This document shows positions 43,457-52,348 of a DNA stretch of 64,000 bases, piece by piece. The position numbers and the translations under genes were made by a program. The stretch lies in NCBI RefSeq assembly GCF_037482845.1, contig NZ_JBBHJW010000005.1:321333-385332 (forward strand). The letters are read 5' to 3'. Each line of letters opens with the position of its first letter. The first letter of the stretch is position 1. The notes beneath the pieces are model-generated. The model was not told the origin of the DNA. It searched no databases and worked only from the letters and a program-made list of their open reading frames with translations. This DNA is from Paucibacter_B soli (GTDB lineage: Bacteria > Pseudomonadota > Gammaproteobacteria > Burkholderiales > Burkholderiaceae_C).

Positions 43457-45637
43457 ATGAGCGAGCATCGCACCACCATCCATCGCCTGCAGATCGCCAG
43501 CCCGCTGGTCCGCTTCATCGAGGATCAGGTGCTGCCGGGGACAGGTCTTGTCCCGGCCGCGTTCTGGGCCGGTTTCGACGCCATCGCGCACGAGCTGGCG
43601 CCGAAGAACCGCGCCCTGCTGGCCGAGCGTGAGCGCCTGCAGACCGCGCTGGATCAATGGCATGGCGCGCATCCCGGTCCGATCCAGGACATGCCGGCCT
43701 ATCGCGCCTTCCTGGAGCAGATCGGCTACCTGGTGCCGCAGCCCGCGAACGTGCAGGTCAGCACCGCTAACGTCGATGCCGAGCTGGCCCTGCAGGCCGG
43801 CCCGCAGCTGGTGGTGCCTATCCTGAATGCGCGCTATGCGCTGAACGCGGCCAATGCACGCTGGGGCTCGCTGTACGACGCGCTCTACGGCACCGACGCG
43901 ATCCCCGAGACCGATGGTGCCGAACGCGCCGGCGCTTCCTACAACCCGGTGCGCGGCGCCAAGGTGATTGCCTATGCGCGCCGTGTGCTGGACCAGGCCG
44001 CGCCGCTGGCCGGCGGCCTGTCACATACCCAGGCCGCGGCCTACTGCGTCGAAGGCGGCCAATTGGTGGTGGAGTTGATCGGCGGTGGCCGGGCCGCGCT
44101 GCAAGAAGCCGCGCAATTCGTGGGTTACCAGGGTGAGGCGGCGGCGCCCAGCGCGGTGCTGCTGGTGCATAACGGCCTGCATCTGGACATCCAGATCAAC
44201 CGCGCCACGCCGATCGGCAAGACCGACGCCGCCGGCGTCAGCGATCTGGTGCTGGAAGCGGCGCTCTCCACCATCCTCGACCTGGAGGACTCGGTCGCCG
44301 CGGTGGACGCCGAGGACAAGCTGCTGGCTTATCAAAACTGGCTGGGCATCCAGCTGGGCACGCTGACCGAAGAGGTCAGCAAGGGTGGCAAGACCTTCAC
44401 GCGCGCGCTCAATGCCGACCGGCGCTACAGCGCTCCGAACGGCGGCGAGCTCGTGCTGCATGGCCGCTCGCTGATGTTCGTGCGTAATGTTGGCCACCTG
44501 ATGACCAACCCGGCCATCCTGCTGGAGGGCGGCGCCGAGATCCCCGAGGGCATCATGGATGCCGTCATCACGGTGACGATTGCGATGCATGATCTGCAAA
44601 GGCGCGGGAATTCGCGCACTGGGTCGATCTACATCGTCAAGCCCAAGATGCACGGCCCGGCCGAGGTGGCGTTTGCGGCCGAGCTGTTCGGCCGCGTCGA
44701 GGAGCTGCTGGGCCTGCCCGACAGCACCGTCAAGCTCGGCATCATGGACGAGGAGCGCCGCACCAGCGTGAACCTCAAAGCCTGCATTGCCGCGGCCAGC
44801 AGCCGCGTGGCCTTCATCAACACCGGCTTCCTGGACCGTACCGGCGACGAGATGCATACCGCCATGTTGGCGGGCCCGATGATGCGCAAGGGTGATATGA
44901 AGAGCTCGACCTGGATCCAGGCCTACGAGCGCAGCAATGTGCTGACCGGGCTGGCCTGCGGTCTGCGCGGCCGCGCCCAGATTGGCAAGGGCATGTGGGC
45001 CATGCCCGACCTTATGGCGGCGATGCTGGAGCAGAAGATCGCCCACCCCAAGGCCGGCGCGAACACCGCTTGGGTGCCCTCGCCCACCGCCGCGACCCTG
45101 CATGCCCTGCATTACCACCAGGTCAGCGTGACGGCGGTGCAGCAGGAGCTGGAAAAGGTCGACTTCGCGGCCGAACGCGATGCCATCCTCAATCAACTGC
45201 TGACCATTCCGGTGGTGGCCGAGGCGCGCTGGAGCGCAGCCGAGCGCCAGCAGGAGCTGGACAACAATGTGCAGGGCATCCTGGGCTATGTGGTGCGCTG
45301 GGTGGACCAGGGCGTGGGCTGCTCCAAGGTGCCCGACATCCACAACATCGGCCTGATGGAAGACCGCGCCACCCTGCGCATCTCCAGCCAGCACATCGCC
45401 AACTGGCTGCACCATGGGGTGGTGAGCGAGGCCCAGGTGCGCGAGACCTTTGCCCGCATGGCCAAGGTGGTCGACGCCCAGAACGCCGACGACCCGGCCT
45501 ACCAGAGCCTGGCTGCCCACCCCGAGGGCGCGGCCTTCCAGGCGGCGCTGGAGTTGGTGTTCAAGGGCAAGCAGCAACCCAGCGGCTACACCGAACCGCT
45601 GCTGCATGCGTGGCGGTTGAGGGTGAAGAATGCCTGA
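43457..45637 (+). CDS. glcB: Malate synthase G
   Basis: 726 aa (E. coli GlcB 723 aa); ribosome site AGGAG at 43446-43450. It condenses glyoxylate with acetyl-CoA to malate in the glyoxylate/glycolate pathway. The family stretches are all there: LDLEDSVAAVDAEDK, SKGGKTFTRALNADR, LHGRSLMFVRNVGHLMTNPA, RTGSIYIVKPKMHGPAEVAF and EERRTSVNLKACIAAA, and near the end VPDIHNIGLMEDRATLR. No glycolate oxidase or isocitrate lyase genes are in the window. The divergent lysR gene is its likely regulator. Confidence 0.97.
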   Translation: MSEHRTTIHRLQIASPLVRFIEDQVLPGTGLVPAAFWAGFDAIAHELAPKNRALLAERERLQTALDQWHGAHPGPIQDMPAYRAFLEQIGYLVPQPANVQVSTANVDAELALQAGPQLVVPILNARYALNAANARWGSLYDALYGTDAIPETDGAERAGASYNPVRGAKVIAYARRVLDQAAPLAGGLSHTQAAAYCVEGGQLVVELIGGGRAALQEAAQFVGYQGEAAAPSAVLLVHNGLHLDIQINRATPIGKTDAAGVSDLVLEAALSTILDLEDSVAAVDAEDKLLAYQNWLGIQLGTLTEEVSKGGKTFTRALNADRRYSAPNGGELVLHGRSLMFVRNVGHLMTNPAILLEGGAEIPEGIMDAVITVTIAMHDLQRRGNSRTGSIYIVKPKMHGPAEVAFAAELFGRVEELLGLPDSTVKLGIMDEERRTSVNLKACIAAASSRVAFINTGFLDRTGDEMHTAMLAGPMMRKGDMKSSTWIQAYERSNVLTGLACGLRGRAQIGKGMWAMPDLMAAMLEQKIAHPKAGANTAWVPSPTAATLHALHYHQVSVTAVQQELEKVDFAAERDAILNQLLTIPVVAEARWSAAERQQELDNNVQGILGYVVRWVDQGVGCSKVPDIHNIGLMEDRATLRISSQHIANWLHHGVVSEAQVRETFARMAKVVDAQNADDPAYQSLAAHPEGAAFQAALELVFKGKQQPSGYTEPLLHAWRLRVKNA

Positions 45638-45752
45638 CACAAGGCGACCTTCGCATGCCGTGTCAAAGGTCATGGCGCGCCACCAGGTCAGTTGCATAGG
45701 CCCAACAGGGTCCCCCTTTATGTCCAAACGTAAAGCCAACCGTTAAAGTTTG

Positions 45753-45820
45753 TATACGTGATTGCCACTGCGCCCAGTGCGTCTTCCCACAAGGGAGAGG
45801 TCGGGCGCAGTGGTTTTATT
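45753..45820 (+). promoter_or_regulatory. Leader of the second TonB receptor with terminator-like hairpin
   Basis: A perfect 11-base inverted repeat, CCACTGCGCCC (45765-45775) and GGGCGCAGTGG (45803-45813), is followed at once by TTTTATT. It encloses a 27-base loop that can itself form a TCCC/GGGA stem. It lies 25-80 bases before the receptor start codon. A TATACG box at 45753-45758 could be the -10 element, putting the RNA start next to the stem; no good -35 is seen. The layout suggests transcription attenuation in the leader, or the terminator of an unseen small RNA. Confidence 0.55.
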
Positions 45821-45844
45821 GGGCCACCACCTCAGAGGGACTTC

Positions 45845-48595
45845 ATGTCGAGGACTTGTAAATTCAGCGTGATCGGCGCCGCCGTCATCGCAGCCATGGG
45901 CGCCATGTCGGCCCATGCACAAAACCAGCTCGAGCGTATCGAGATCACCGGTTCAAGCATCAAGCGCATCGCCAGCGAAGGCGCGCTCCCGGTGCAGGTG
46001 ATCAGCGCAGAACAGATCCGCGCATCGGGCGCCACCAGCGTGGCCGAAGTGATCCAGAAGCTGCCGTCGATGCAGGGCTTCACGATCGCCGATATCGCCA
46101 TTGGCAGCAACTCCGGTGGCCGTGTCTCTGCCTCGATCCATGACATCGGCGAGGAGTACACGCTGGTGCTGTTGAATGGCCGTCGCGTGGCGCCGCAAGG
46201 CTCGGGTTCGGCCGTCAACCTGAACGCCATCCCCATGAGCGCCATTGAGCGCATTGAGGTGCTGACCGACGGCGCTTCGGCCTTGTACGGCTCCGACGCC
46301 ATTGCCGGTGTGGTGAACTTTGTGCTCAAGCGCAATCACCAGGGCGGTGACATCACGGCACGCGTCAATGCGCCGCTCGAAGGTGGCGGTGAGTCCGCTA
46401 CCGTGAGCGCGACCTATGGCTTTGGCGATCTTGACAAGCATGGCTTCAACCTGGTGGGTACCTTCCGCCACGATGACCAGAAGCAGATGAAGTCGGGTGA
46501 GCGCAGCTTCGCCAAGTCGGCCTGGATCCCCTTCGACTGGGCTGGCAAGAGCTATATCTATGACCGGACCAGCGGTTTTGCCGACCCGGCCAACGCCGTG
46601 GTGACCTTCAAGCGCCTGCCTGGTGAAACGAGCGCGCTGCCTTCGTACTCGTTCAATCCTTTCCACAAGGCCAATGGCGCCAAGTGCGCGCCGAACAATT
46701 TCTACGCGCTGACCAATGTGCCCGGGGCTGCAGAGAATTGCGCGTTCGACTTCGTCAGCACGATCGACATCGTGCCCGAGTTCAAGCGCGATTCCGCGCT
46801 GATCGCCGGTCAGTTCAAGGTCAATGATCGTGTCAGCCTGTTCACCGATGTCGCGTACACGCGCATCAACCTGATCGCCCGCATCGCGCCCAACCCGGTG
46901 CCGGTGACGATCCCGTTGACTTCGGGCCTGATCAACAAGTATGTCGCGCCCTATCTGAGCGCAAATCAGCTGGCCCATCTCAACACGGTGCAGGCCAACT
47001 ACCGTGCCACCGATTTCGGCACGCGTGACTCGCGCACCATCACGGATTCCAAGCACTTCGTGTTTGGCGGCGATGTCGATCTGGGCAACTGGACGGCCAA
47101 TGGCGCGGTGACCTGGTCGCAGAACTCTGGCGACGAGCGTTATGTCGGTGGTTACTTCCGCACCAAGGAGTTCGGCGACATCATCAAGAACGTGTCGGTG
47201 GATCCCTTCGTGCCTTCGGGCAACCAATCGGCCGCGGCTCAGCAGCTGATCGCCGGCTCGATCTTCGACGGCACGATCCGTACCAGCTCGACCACGCTCA
47301 AGGCCGCCGACTTCCGTGCCTCGGGCGAGATTTTCAAGCTGCCCGCTGGCGCTGTCAGCCTCGGCCTGGGCGGTGACTTCCGCAACTACCACTTCAAGCA
47401 GGCGCCGTCGGCGGCGGCTGTGGCTGGCGAGATCTACAACTTCTCTGCCAATCCTGCCTATGACCTGAAGCGCGACAACATGGGTCTGTTCAGCGAGGTG
47501 CTGGTGCCCGTGGTCAAGGGGCTGGAACTGACCGGAGCGCTGCGCTACGACACCATTGGCACCATCAAGGATGCCGTCAACAACAAGACGGTGGGCCAGA
47601 AGATGAGCGCCTCGACCTACAAGGTCTCGGCTCGCTACCAGGTGTCCAACGCCCTGCTGCTGCGCAGCTCGTATGGTACCGGCTTCAAGGCGCCGTCCAT
47701 GCTGTCGATTGCTCAGCCGCTGGTGAACAATGGTGTGACCGCAGCCAGCTGGCCCTGCCCATTCCCAGGAACCGATGCCTGCCGCGACATCCCCGTCACG
47801 CAGTACTACCAGCTCTCCGGCGGCAATGCCGACATGAAGCCCGAGCACTCCAAGCAGGGGACGGTTGGCATACGTTTCGAACCCAGCAATGACTTCGGCA
47901 TCGGTGCCGACTACTGGCGCGTGAACATGCGCGATGCCATCAGTGCGGTGTCTGCACGTCAAGCCTTTATGGACCCGGGCAAGTATCCCGACGTGTGGGG
48001 AACCTTCCAGGGGCCGGCTGATTTGAAGCCGACCTGGGCCTTCAAGAGCCTGTCGATCAATATCGGTCAGGCGCGCTATGCAGGTATCGACTGGGATGTG
48101 GTGACCCGTTTCAACACCCCGATGGGTCGCCTGACCACGGGTCTGACCGGCACCTACATGATCGAGTCCTCGTACACCCGGCCGGGCACGCTGGATGACT
48201 TCACCGACAGCATGGGCAAGTACGGCGAGAATGCCGCGGTGACCTTCCGCAACATCGTCCGTGCCACGGCCAAGCTCGAGACCGGTGCGTTCACCAATGC
48301 CCTGACCTTGAAGGCTCGTTCGGGCTACCAGGACATCTCGGTCAATGTGCGCGATGTCAGCACCAACAAGCTGGTGCCGGTGTCTGTGGTGGTGCCGCGT
48401 TATGCCACGCTGGACTGGCAAGGCACCTACAAGCACAACCAGGCGCTCGAGTTGCGTGCGGGTCTGAACAATGTGTTCAACTCCAAGCCCCCCTTCACCC
48501 TGCGTGATTCGTCGGGCCACCAGGTTGGCTACGATCCTCGCTACGCGGATCCGATGATGCGAACCCTCTACGTCGAGGGTTCGTACAAGTTCTAA
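45845..48595 (+). CDS. TonB-dependent receptor, second copy
   Basis: 916 aa from the ATG at 45845, which follows an AGAGGGA site and gives a proper signal peptide (MSRTCKFSVIGAAVIAAMGAMSAHAQ); the open frame upstream runs through the leader hairpin. A TonB-box region (LERIEITGSSIKRIASEGALP) leads into the plug (VAEVIQKLPSMQGF, LVLLNGRRVAPQGSG, IEVLTDGASALYGSDAIAGVV) and the barrel; the last residues are LYVEGSYKF with terminal Phe. Several barrel loops carry Cys pairs. It is a paralogue of the receptor at 7461-10103, similar at both ends. Third codon positions use T more than neighbouring genes. Ligand unknown; no transporter genes are adjacent. Confidence 0.95.
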   Translation: MSRTCKFSVIGAAVIAAMGAMSAHAQNQLERIEITGSSIKRIASEGALPVQVISAEQIRASGATSVAEVIQKLPSMQGFTIADIAIGSNSGGRVSASIHDIGEEYTLVLLNGRRVAPQGSGSAVNLNAIPMSAIERIEVLTDGASALYGSDAIAGVVNFVLKRNHQGGDITARVNAPLEGGGESATVSATYGFGDLDKHGFNLVGTFRHDDQKQMKSGERSFAKSAWIPFDWAGKSYIYDRTSGFADPANAVVTFKRLPGETSALPSYSFNPFHKANGAKCAPNNFYALTNVPGAAENCAFDFVSTIDIVPEFKRDSALIAGQFKVNDRVSLFTDVAYTRINLIARIAPNPVPVTIPLTSGLINKYVAPYLSANQLAHLNTVQANYRATDFGTRDSRTITDSKHFVFGGDVDLGNWTANGAVTWSQNSGDERYVGGYFRTKEFGDIIKNVSVDPFVPSGNQSAAAQQLIAGSIFDGTIRTSSTTLKAADFRASGEIFKLPAGAVSLGLGGDFRNYHFKQAPSAAAVAGEIYNFSANPAYDLKRDNMGLFSEVLVPVVKGLELTGALRYDTIGTIKDAVNNKTVGQKMSASTYKVSARYQVSNALLLRSSYGTGFKAPSMLSIAQPLVNNGVTAASWPCPFPGTDACRDIPVTQYYQLSGGNADMKPEHSKQGTVGIRFEPSNDFGIGADYWRVNMRDAISAVSARQAFMDPGKYPDVWGTFQGPADLKPTWAFKSLSINIGQARYAGIDWDVVTRFNTPMGRLTTGLTGTYMIESSYTRPGTLDDFTDSMGKYGENAAVTFRNIVRATAKLETGAFTNALTLKARSGYQDISVNVRDVSTNKLVPVSVVVPRYATLDWQGTYKHNQALELRAGLNNVFNSKPPFTLRDSSGHQVGYDPRYADPMMRTLYVEGSYKF

Positions 48596-48616
48596 GAACC
48601 GTCGTCACCGACAAGC

Positions 48617-48644
48617 AAAAGGGCCGCATCAGCGGCCCTTTTTT
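48617..48644. terminator. Bidirectional intrinsic terminator
   Basis: AAAAGGGCCGC, a four-base loop, then GCGGCCCTTTTTT: a strong stem (48621-48627 with 48632-48638) with T-runs in both directions. It lies between the TonB receptor and the convergent DksA/TraR-like gene and can end both messages. Confidence 0.9.
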
Positions 48645-48676
48645 CATCCTCTGGCGCCGTGCGGCGCCGGCACGAT

Positions 48677-49075
48677 TCAGAGGCGATGGTGCGCGTTGGG
48701 ATCCCCTTGCGCGCGCTCCAGCCGGCGCTGGCACTCCAGGCACCGCAGCGCCTCGGGCTGGTGCTGCAGGCGATCGAAGGCGATGGGCTCGCCGCAGTCG
48801 CTGCATAGGCCATAGCCCTGGCCGCGCAAGCGCTGCAAGGCCTCGTTGACCTGGCGCAGCTCGTCCAGATGGCGGTCGCTGCGAGCCAGATCCACCTCGC
48901 GGTCGGCGTCGCGGGCGGGTTCATCGTCACCATCCTGCAGCAACAGCTCGCGAGCATGCTCGGCGCGCGACTGCTCGCCCAACTGGCCGTGCAGGCTGCG
49001 CTCCAGCTCCTGCTGGCGCTGCTGCAGCAGCATTTCCAGCTGCGCATGCTGGCCGGGTGTCAGGTCTTGAGTCAT
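48677..49075 (-). CDS. DksA/TraR-type zinc-finger protein
   Basis: 132 aa from the ATG at 49075, chosen over one seven codons upstream because of the AAGGAGT site just before it. A coiled-coil N-terminus (LEMLLQQRQQELERSLHGQL) and a C4 zinc finger (CSDCGEPIAFDRL...CLECQRRLE) at the C-terminus fit the DksA/TraR superfamily. Such proteins reach the RNA polymerase secondary channel and tune transcription under stress, often with ppGpp. The Asp-x-x-Asp/Ala tip of true DksA is not evident in the coiled coil, so it is probably a small paralogue. It is divergent from the FAD reductase gene. Confidence 0.88.
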   Translation of the reverse strand: MTQDLTPGQHAQLEMLLQQRQQELERSLHGQLGEQSRAEHARELLLQDGDDEPARDADREVDLARSDRHLDELRQVNEALQRLRGQGYGLCSDCGEPIAFDRLQHQPEALRCLECQRRLERAQGDPNAHHRL

Positions 49076-49181
49076 GGTGATACTCCTTGCATGCATGCTC
49101 GCACCGCGGCGGATTGCCTGGTTTGATGTCGGTCAACGCGGTGGGCGTCCCTAGAATGGCGGCTATTGATGAGGAGCGAGC

Positions 49182-50423
49182 ATGTCTGAACCCCTGGCTG
49201 CGGCGCCGATGCCGCAGCGATGCGAGGTGCTGGTGGTGGGCGCGGGCCCGGCCGGCAGCGCTTGCGCGCGTGTGCTGGCACGCGCCGGCGTGGATGTGGT
49301 GCTGCTCGACCAGCAGCCCCAGGGGCGCGACAAGATCTGCGGCGATGGCCTGATCCCCGATGCCCATGCGGCCCTGCAGCGCTTGGGCCTGCTGGGTCAG
49401 GTGATGGCGCGTGCGCAAGGCCTGGCCCATGTGGCCTGCATAGGCCCGCGCGGCGGCCGCATCGACGTGCCGGGCGAGCTGGCGGTGCTGCCGCGGCGCG
49501 AGCTCGACGACTTGCTGTGCCAGGCGGCCCAGGATGCCGGCGCACGCTTCGTCGCGCCGGCGCGCTTCGAAAAGCCGCTGGAAGATGGCCAGGGGCGTGT
49601 CTGCGGCGCCCTCATCGGCCGGGACGGCGTGCAGCATGAGCTGCAGGCCGACTGGGTGCTGCTCGCCACCGGCGCCTTGCCCAAGGCACTTAGCGCCGCT
49701 GGCATGTGCGAACGCCACACGCCCAGCGGCGTGGCGCTGCGCGGCTATGTGCGCGCCCCCGCCATGGTGGGCCGCATCAAGGCCATGGAGGTGGTGTGGA
49801 GCCGCGCGGTGCGGCCCGGCTACGGCTGGATCTTCCCTGCGCCTAACGCCTGCTTCAATATTGGCGTGGGCGTGACGGATAGCCACCACGCTGTGGCGGG
49901 CAAGGGCAGCAAGAAGGAACTCAATCTGCGCGCCATCTTCGATGCCTTTGTCGAACATTACGAGCCCGCGGCGGCGCTGATGCGCGAGGGCGAGCTGCTG
50001 GGCGAGCTCAAGGGTGCGCCGCTGCGCTGCACGCTCGAAGGTGCGCGTTGGTCGCGTCCGGGCCTGCTGGTCACCGGCGAGGCGGCCGGCTCCACCTACA
50101 GCTTCACCGGCGAGGGCATAGGCAAGGCGATGGAAACCGGCATGCTGGCGGCCGAGGCGATCCTGCAGGGGCGCCGCAGCCAGGGCGACGATGCGACGGT
50201 GCGCGCCGCCTATGAGCAGAGCCTGCGCGCCCTCAAGCCGAAGTTCGATCTCTACCAGCGCGCCAACAAGGTCAACGCCATGCCATGGCTGGCCGATCTG
50301 CTGATCTGGCGTGCCCAGCGCAGCCCGCGCCTGCTGCAGCGCATGAGCGGGGTGTTGCGCGAGACCAGCAACCCGGGCAATCTGATCAGCCTGAAGGGCT
50401 TCTCGCGCCTCTTCCTGGAATAG
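49182..50423 (+). CDS. FAD-dependent oxidoreductase, geranylgeranyl-reductase family
   Basis: 413 aa. N-terminal Rossmann FAD site VVGAGPAGSACARVLARAG with an acidic end (LLDQQPQGR), then KICGDGLIPDA typical of this family, and a second FAD stretch LLVTGEAAGSTYSFTGEGIG. The members reduce isoprenoid double bonds or act on other lipophilic substrates; the substrate here is not evident. No signal peptide, and the C-terminal half may touch the membrane. GAGGAGCGAGC upstream is the ribosome site. A class II amidotransferase gene follows after seven bases. Confidence 0.88.
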   Translation: MSEPLAAAPMPQRCEVLVVGAGPAGSACARVLARAGVDVVLLDQQPQGRDKICGDGLIPDAHAALQRLGLLGQVMARAQGLAHVACIGPRGGRIDVPGELAVLPRRELDDLLCQAAQDAGARFVAPARFEKPLEDGQGRVCGALIGRDGVQHELQADWVLLATGALPKALSAAGMCERHTPSGVALRGYVRAPAMVGRIKAMEVVWSRAVRPGYGWIFPAPNACFNIGVGVTDSHHAVAGKGSKKELNLRAIFDAFVEHYEPAAALMREGELLGELKGAPLRCTLEGARWSRPGLLVTGEAAGSTYSFTGEGIGKAMETGMLAAEAILQGRRSQGDDATVRAAYEQSLRALKPKFDLYQRANKVNAMPWLADLLIWRAQRSPRLLQRMSGVLRETSNPGNLISLKGFSRLFLE

Positions 50424-50430
50424 CAAGACC

Positions 50431-51186
50431 ATGTGCCAACTCTTGGGCATGAACGCCAGGCTACCCACCGATGTGATGTTCAGCTTCACCGGGCTGGCGC
50501 AGCGTGCCGACGAGCACAAAGACGGCTTCGGCATCGCCTTCTTCGAGGGCCGCGGCCTGCGCCATTTCGTCGACCACCACAGCGCGCGCGTCTCGCCCCT
50601 GGCCAAGCTGGTGCAGGACTATCCGATCAAGAGCGACAACGTGATCGCCCATATCCGCAAGGCCACGCAGGGCCAGGTGGCGCTGGAGAACACGCACCCC
50701 TTTGTGCGCGAGCTGTGGGGGCGCTACTGGGTGTTCGCCCACAACGGCAACCTAAAAGACTTTGCACCGCGCCTGCATGGCGCCTTCCGCCCGGTGGGCC
50801 AGACCGACAGCGAGCGCGCCTTCTGCTGGCTGATGCAGGAGCTCGCCAAGGCGCATTGCGATGTGCCCAGCGTCACCGAGCTGAGCCACACCCTGCGCGA
50901 GCTGATGCCGCAGCTGAACCGCTATGGCACCTTCAATATGCTGCTCTCCAACGGCCAGGCGCTGTGGGCGCATGGCAGCACGCAGCTGCACTATCTGCTA
51001 CGCCGCTACCCCTTCGGCCGCGTGCATCTGCAGGACGAGGATCTGAGCGTGGACTTCTCCGAGCACACCACGGCCGAAGACCGCGTCGCGGTGATCGCCA
51101 CCGAGCCGCTCACGCGCGGCGAGCACTGGGTGGCCATGGCTCCGGGCGAGCTCAAGGTGTTCGTGGGCGGCGAGCTGTTCGCCTGA
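50431..51186 (+). CDS. Class II glutamine amidotransferase (YafJ-like)
   Basis: 251 aa. The N-terminal nucleophile Cys2 (MCQLLGMNA) will be exposed after removal of Met. The glutaminase-type signature follows: AHKDGFGIAF-like sequence (EHKDGFGIAFFEGRG), AHIRKATQG and VFAHNGNLKDF. These enzymes hydrolyse glutamine or transfer its ammonia; YafJ-type members stand alone and have no known acceptor. It is seven bases after the FAD reductase gene, so the two are probably co-transcribed. Confidence 0.9.
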   Translation: MCQLLGMNARLPTDVMFSFTGLAQRADEHKDGFGIAFFEGRGLRHFVDHHSARVSPLAKLVQDYPIKSDNVIAHIRKATQGQVALENTHPFVRELWGRYWVFAHNGNLKDFAPRLHGAFRPVGQTDSERAFCWLMQELAKAHCDVPSVTELSHTLRELMPQLNRYGTFNMLLSNGQALWAHGSTQLHYLLRRYPFGRVHLQDEDLSVDFSEHTTAEDRVAVIATEPLTRGEHWVAMAPGELKVFVGGELFA

Positions 51187-51268
51187 CGCTGCCGGCCATT
51201 CATCCCTTGGTGGCGCCATTCGCCGCAGCAAGGTCTTGCGGCCTTGCGGCCGAACCTAGACTCGCGCC

Positions 51269-52348
51269 ATGACGCACCGCCCCGACACCCTCGACTGGAC
51301 CCAATGGATCTGCCCCGGGCCGCGCCGCCGCTTCTCGGCGCTGGAGTTGCGCCAGGCCGGTGTCCAGCCCTGGCCCAGGGGCATCGACCACTACGTCTAC
51401 AGCAATACGCTGATCCTGGCCGCGGTGTTCTACAACGAACTGCCCAGGGGCCTGGGCCTGTGGGTGCTGCTGGCCTCCCTGTGCCTGAGCATGGGCAGCC
51501 TGCTGACAGCGCGCTGGCTCTGGCGCCAGCCCACCCGCAAGAACCTGAACCTGGCTTCCTGGGGGGCGGTGCTGGTGAGCCTTGTGCTGATCTTTGGGCT
51601 GGCCAAGGTGCATGGCAAGGAGACGCTCAGGCTCGCCGCGCCCGTCCTGGTGGCCATCATCACCCTGGTGCTCAGCGCCTGGTGGTTCCTCACGCTCTAC
51701 CGCGTGCAGCAGATCGAGGCGCGTCTGCGCGAGCTGGCCGACCAGGAGGCCAGCCAGCGCCTGGCACGGCGCCTCGCCACCGCGCAGATCCAGCCGCATT
51801 TCCTCTTTAACACCCTGGCCTCGTTGCAGCATTGGGTCGACACCCAGGACACCCGTGCCGCCGGCATGCTGCGCTCCTTCACCCGCTATCTGCGCGCCAC
51901 GCTGCCGATGTTCGAGCATGAAAGCCTGCCGCTCGACCAGGAGCTGCAGATCGTCGTCAGCTACCTGGAAGTGATGCAGGCGCGCCTGGGTGCGCGCCTT
52001 GCCTGGCGGATCGAGGCGGCGCCGGAGCTGCAAGACCTGACCCTGCCGCCCGGCGCCCTGCTGACCCTGGTGGAAAACGCCATCGGCCATGGCATCGAGC
52101 CGGCGCTGCGCGGCGGCCGCATCGACGTGCGCGCCTACCGCGAGGGCGCGGCGCTGCGCCTGGAGGTGCAGGACGACGGTGCCGGCCTTTGCGCGGAGAC
52201 GGCAGGCGACGACGGCCTGGGCGTGGCCAACACCCGCGAGCGCCTGCAGCAACTCTATGGCGCGCGCGCCAGCCTGCAGCTGCTGGCGCAGGAGCCGGGC
52301 TGCCTGGCCCGCATCACCATCCATGACGAGGGGGAACAGAGTCAATGA
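51269..52348 (+). CDS. LytS-type sensor histidine kinase
   Basis: 359 aa. About four membrane helices in residues 45-140 (YSNTLILAAVFYNELPRG, LCLSMGSLLTARWLW, and others), a short coiled coil (IEARLRELADQEASQRLARR) and the His_kinase domain with the acceptor His177 in TAQIQPHFLFNTLASL, the LytS/YpdA wording. HATPase: LVENAIGHGIEPALRG and VQDDGAGL, ending with GLGVANTRERLQQLYG. It overlaps the LytTR regulator gene by four bases (52345-52348), so the two form a matched pair. No periplasmic domain of any size is seen. Confidence 0.93.
   Translation: MTHRPDTLDWTQWICPGPRRRFSALELRQAGVQPWPRGIDHYVYSNTLILAAVFYNELPRGLGLWVLLASLCLSMGSLLTARWLWRQPTRKNLNLASWGAVLVSLVLIFGLAKVHGKETLRLAAPVLVAIITLVLSAWWFLTLYRVQQIEARLRELADQEASQRLARRLATAQIQPHFLFNTLASLQHWVDTQDTRAAGMLRSFTRYLRATLPMFEHESLPLDQELQIVVSYLEVMQARLGARLAWRIEAAPELQDLTLPPGALLTLVENAIGHGIEPALRGGRIDVRAYREGAALRLEVQDDGAGLCAETAGDDGLGVANTRERLQQLYGARASLQLLAQEPGCLARITIHDEGEQSQ

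Noticed and set aside
45635..45665. TGACAC/GTGTCA inverted repeat at the glcB stop codon as a terminator
   Set aside because: Only six base pairs with a 19-base loop and no T-run.
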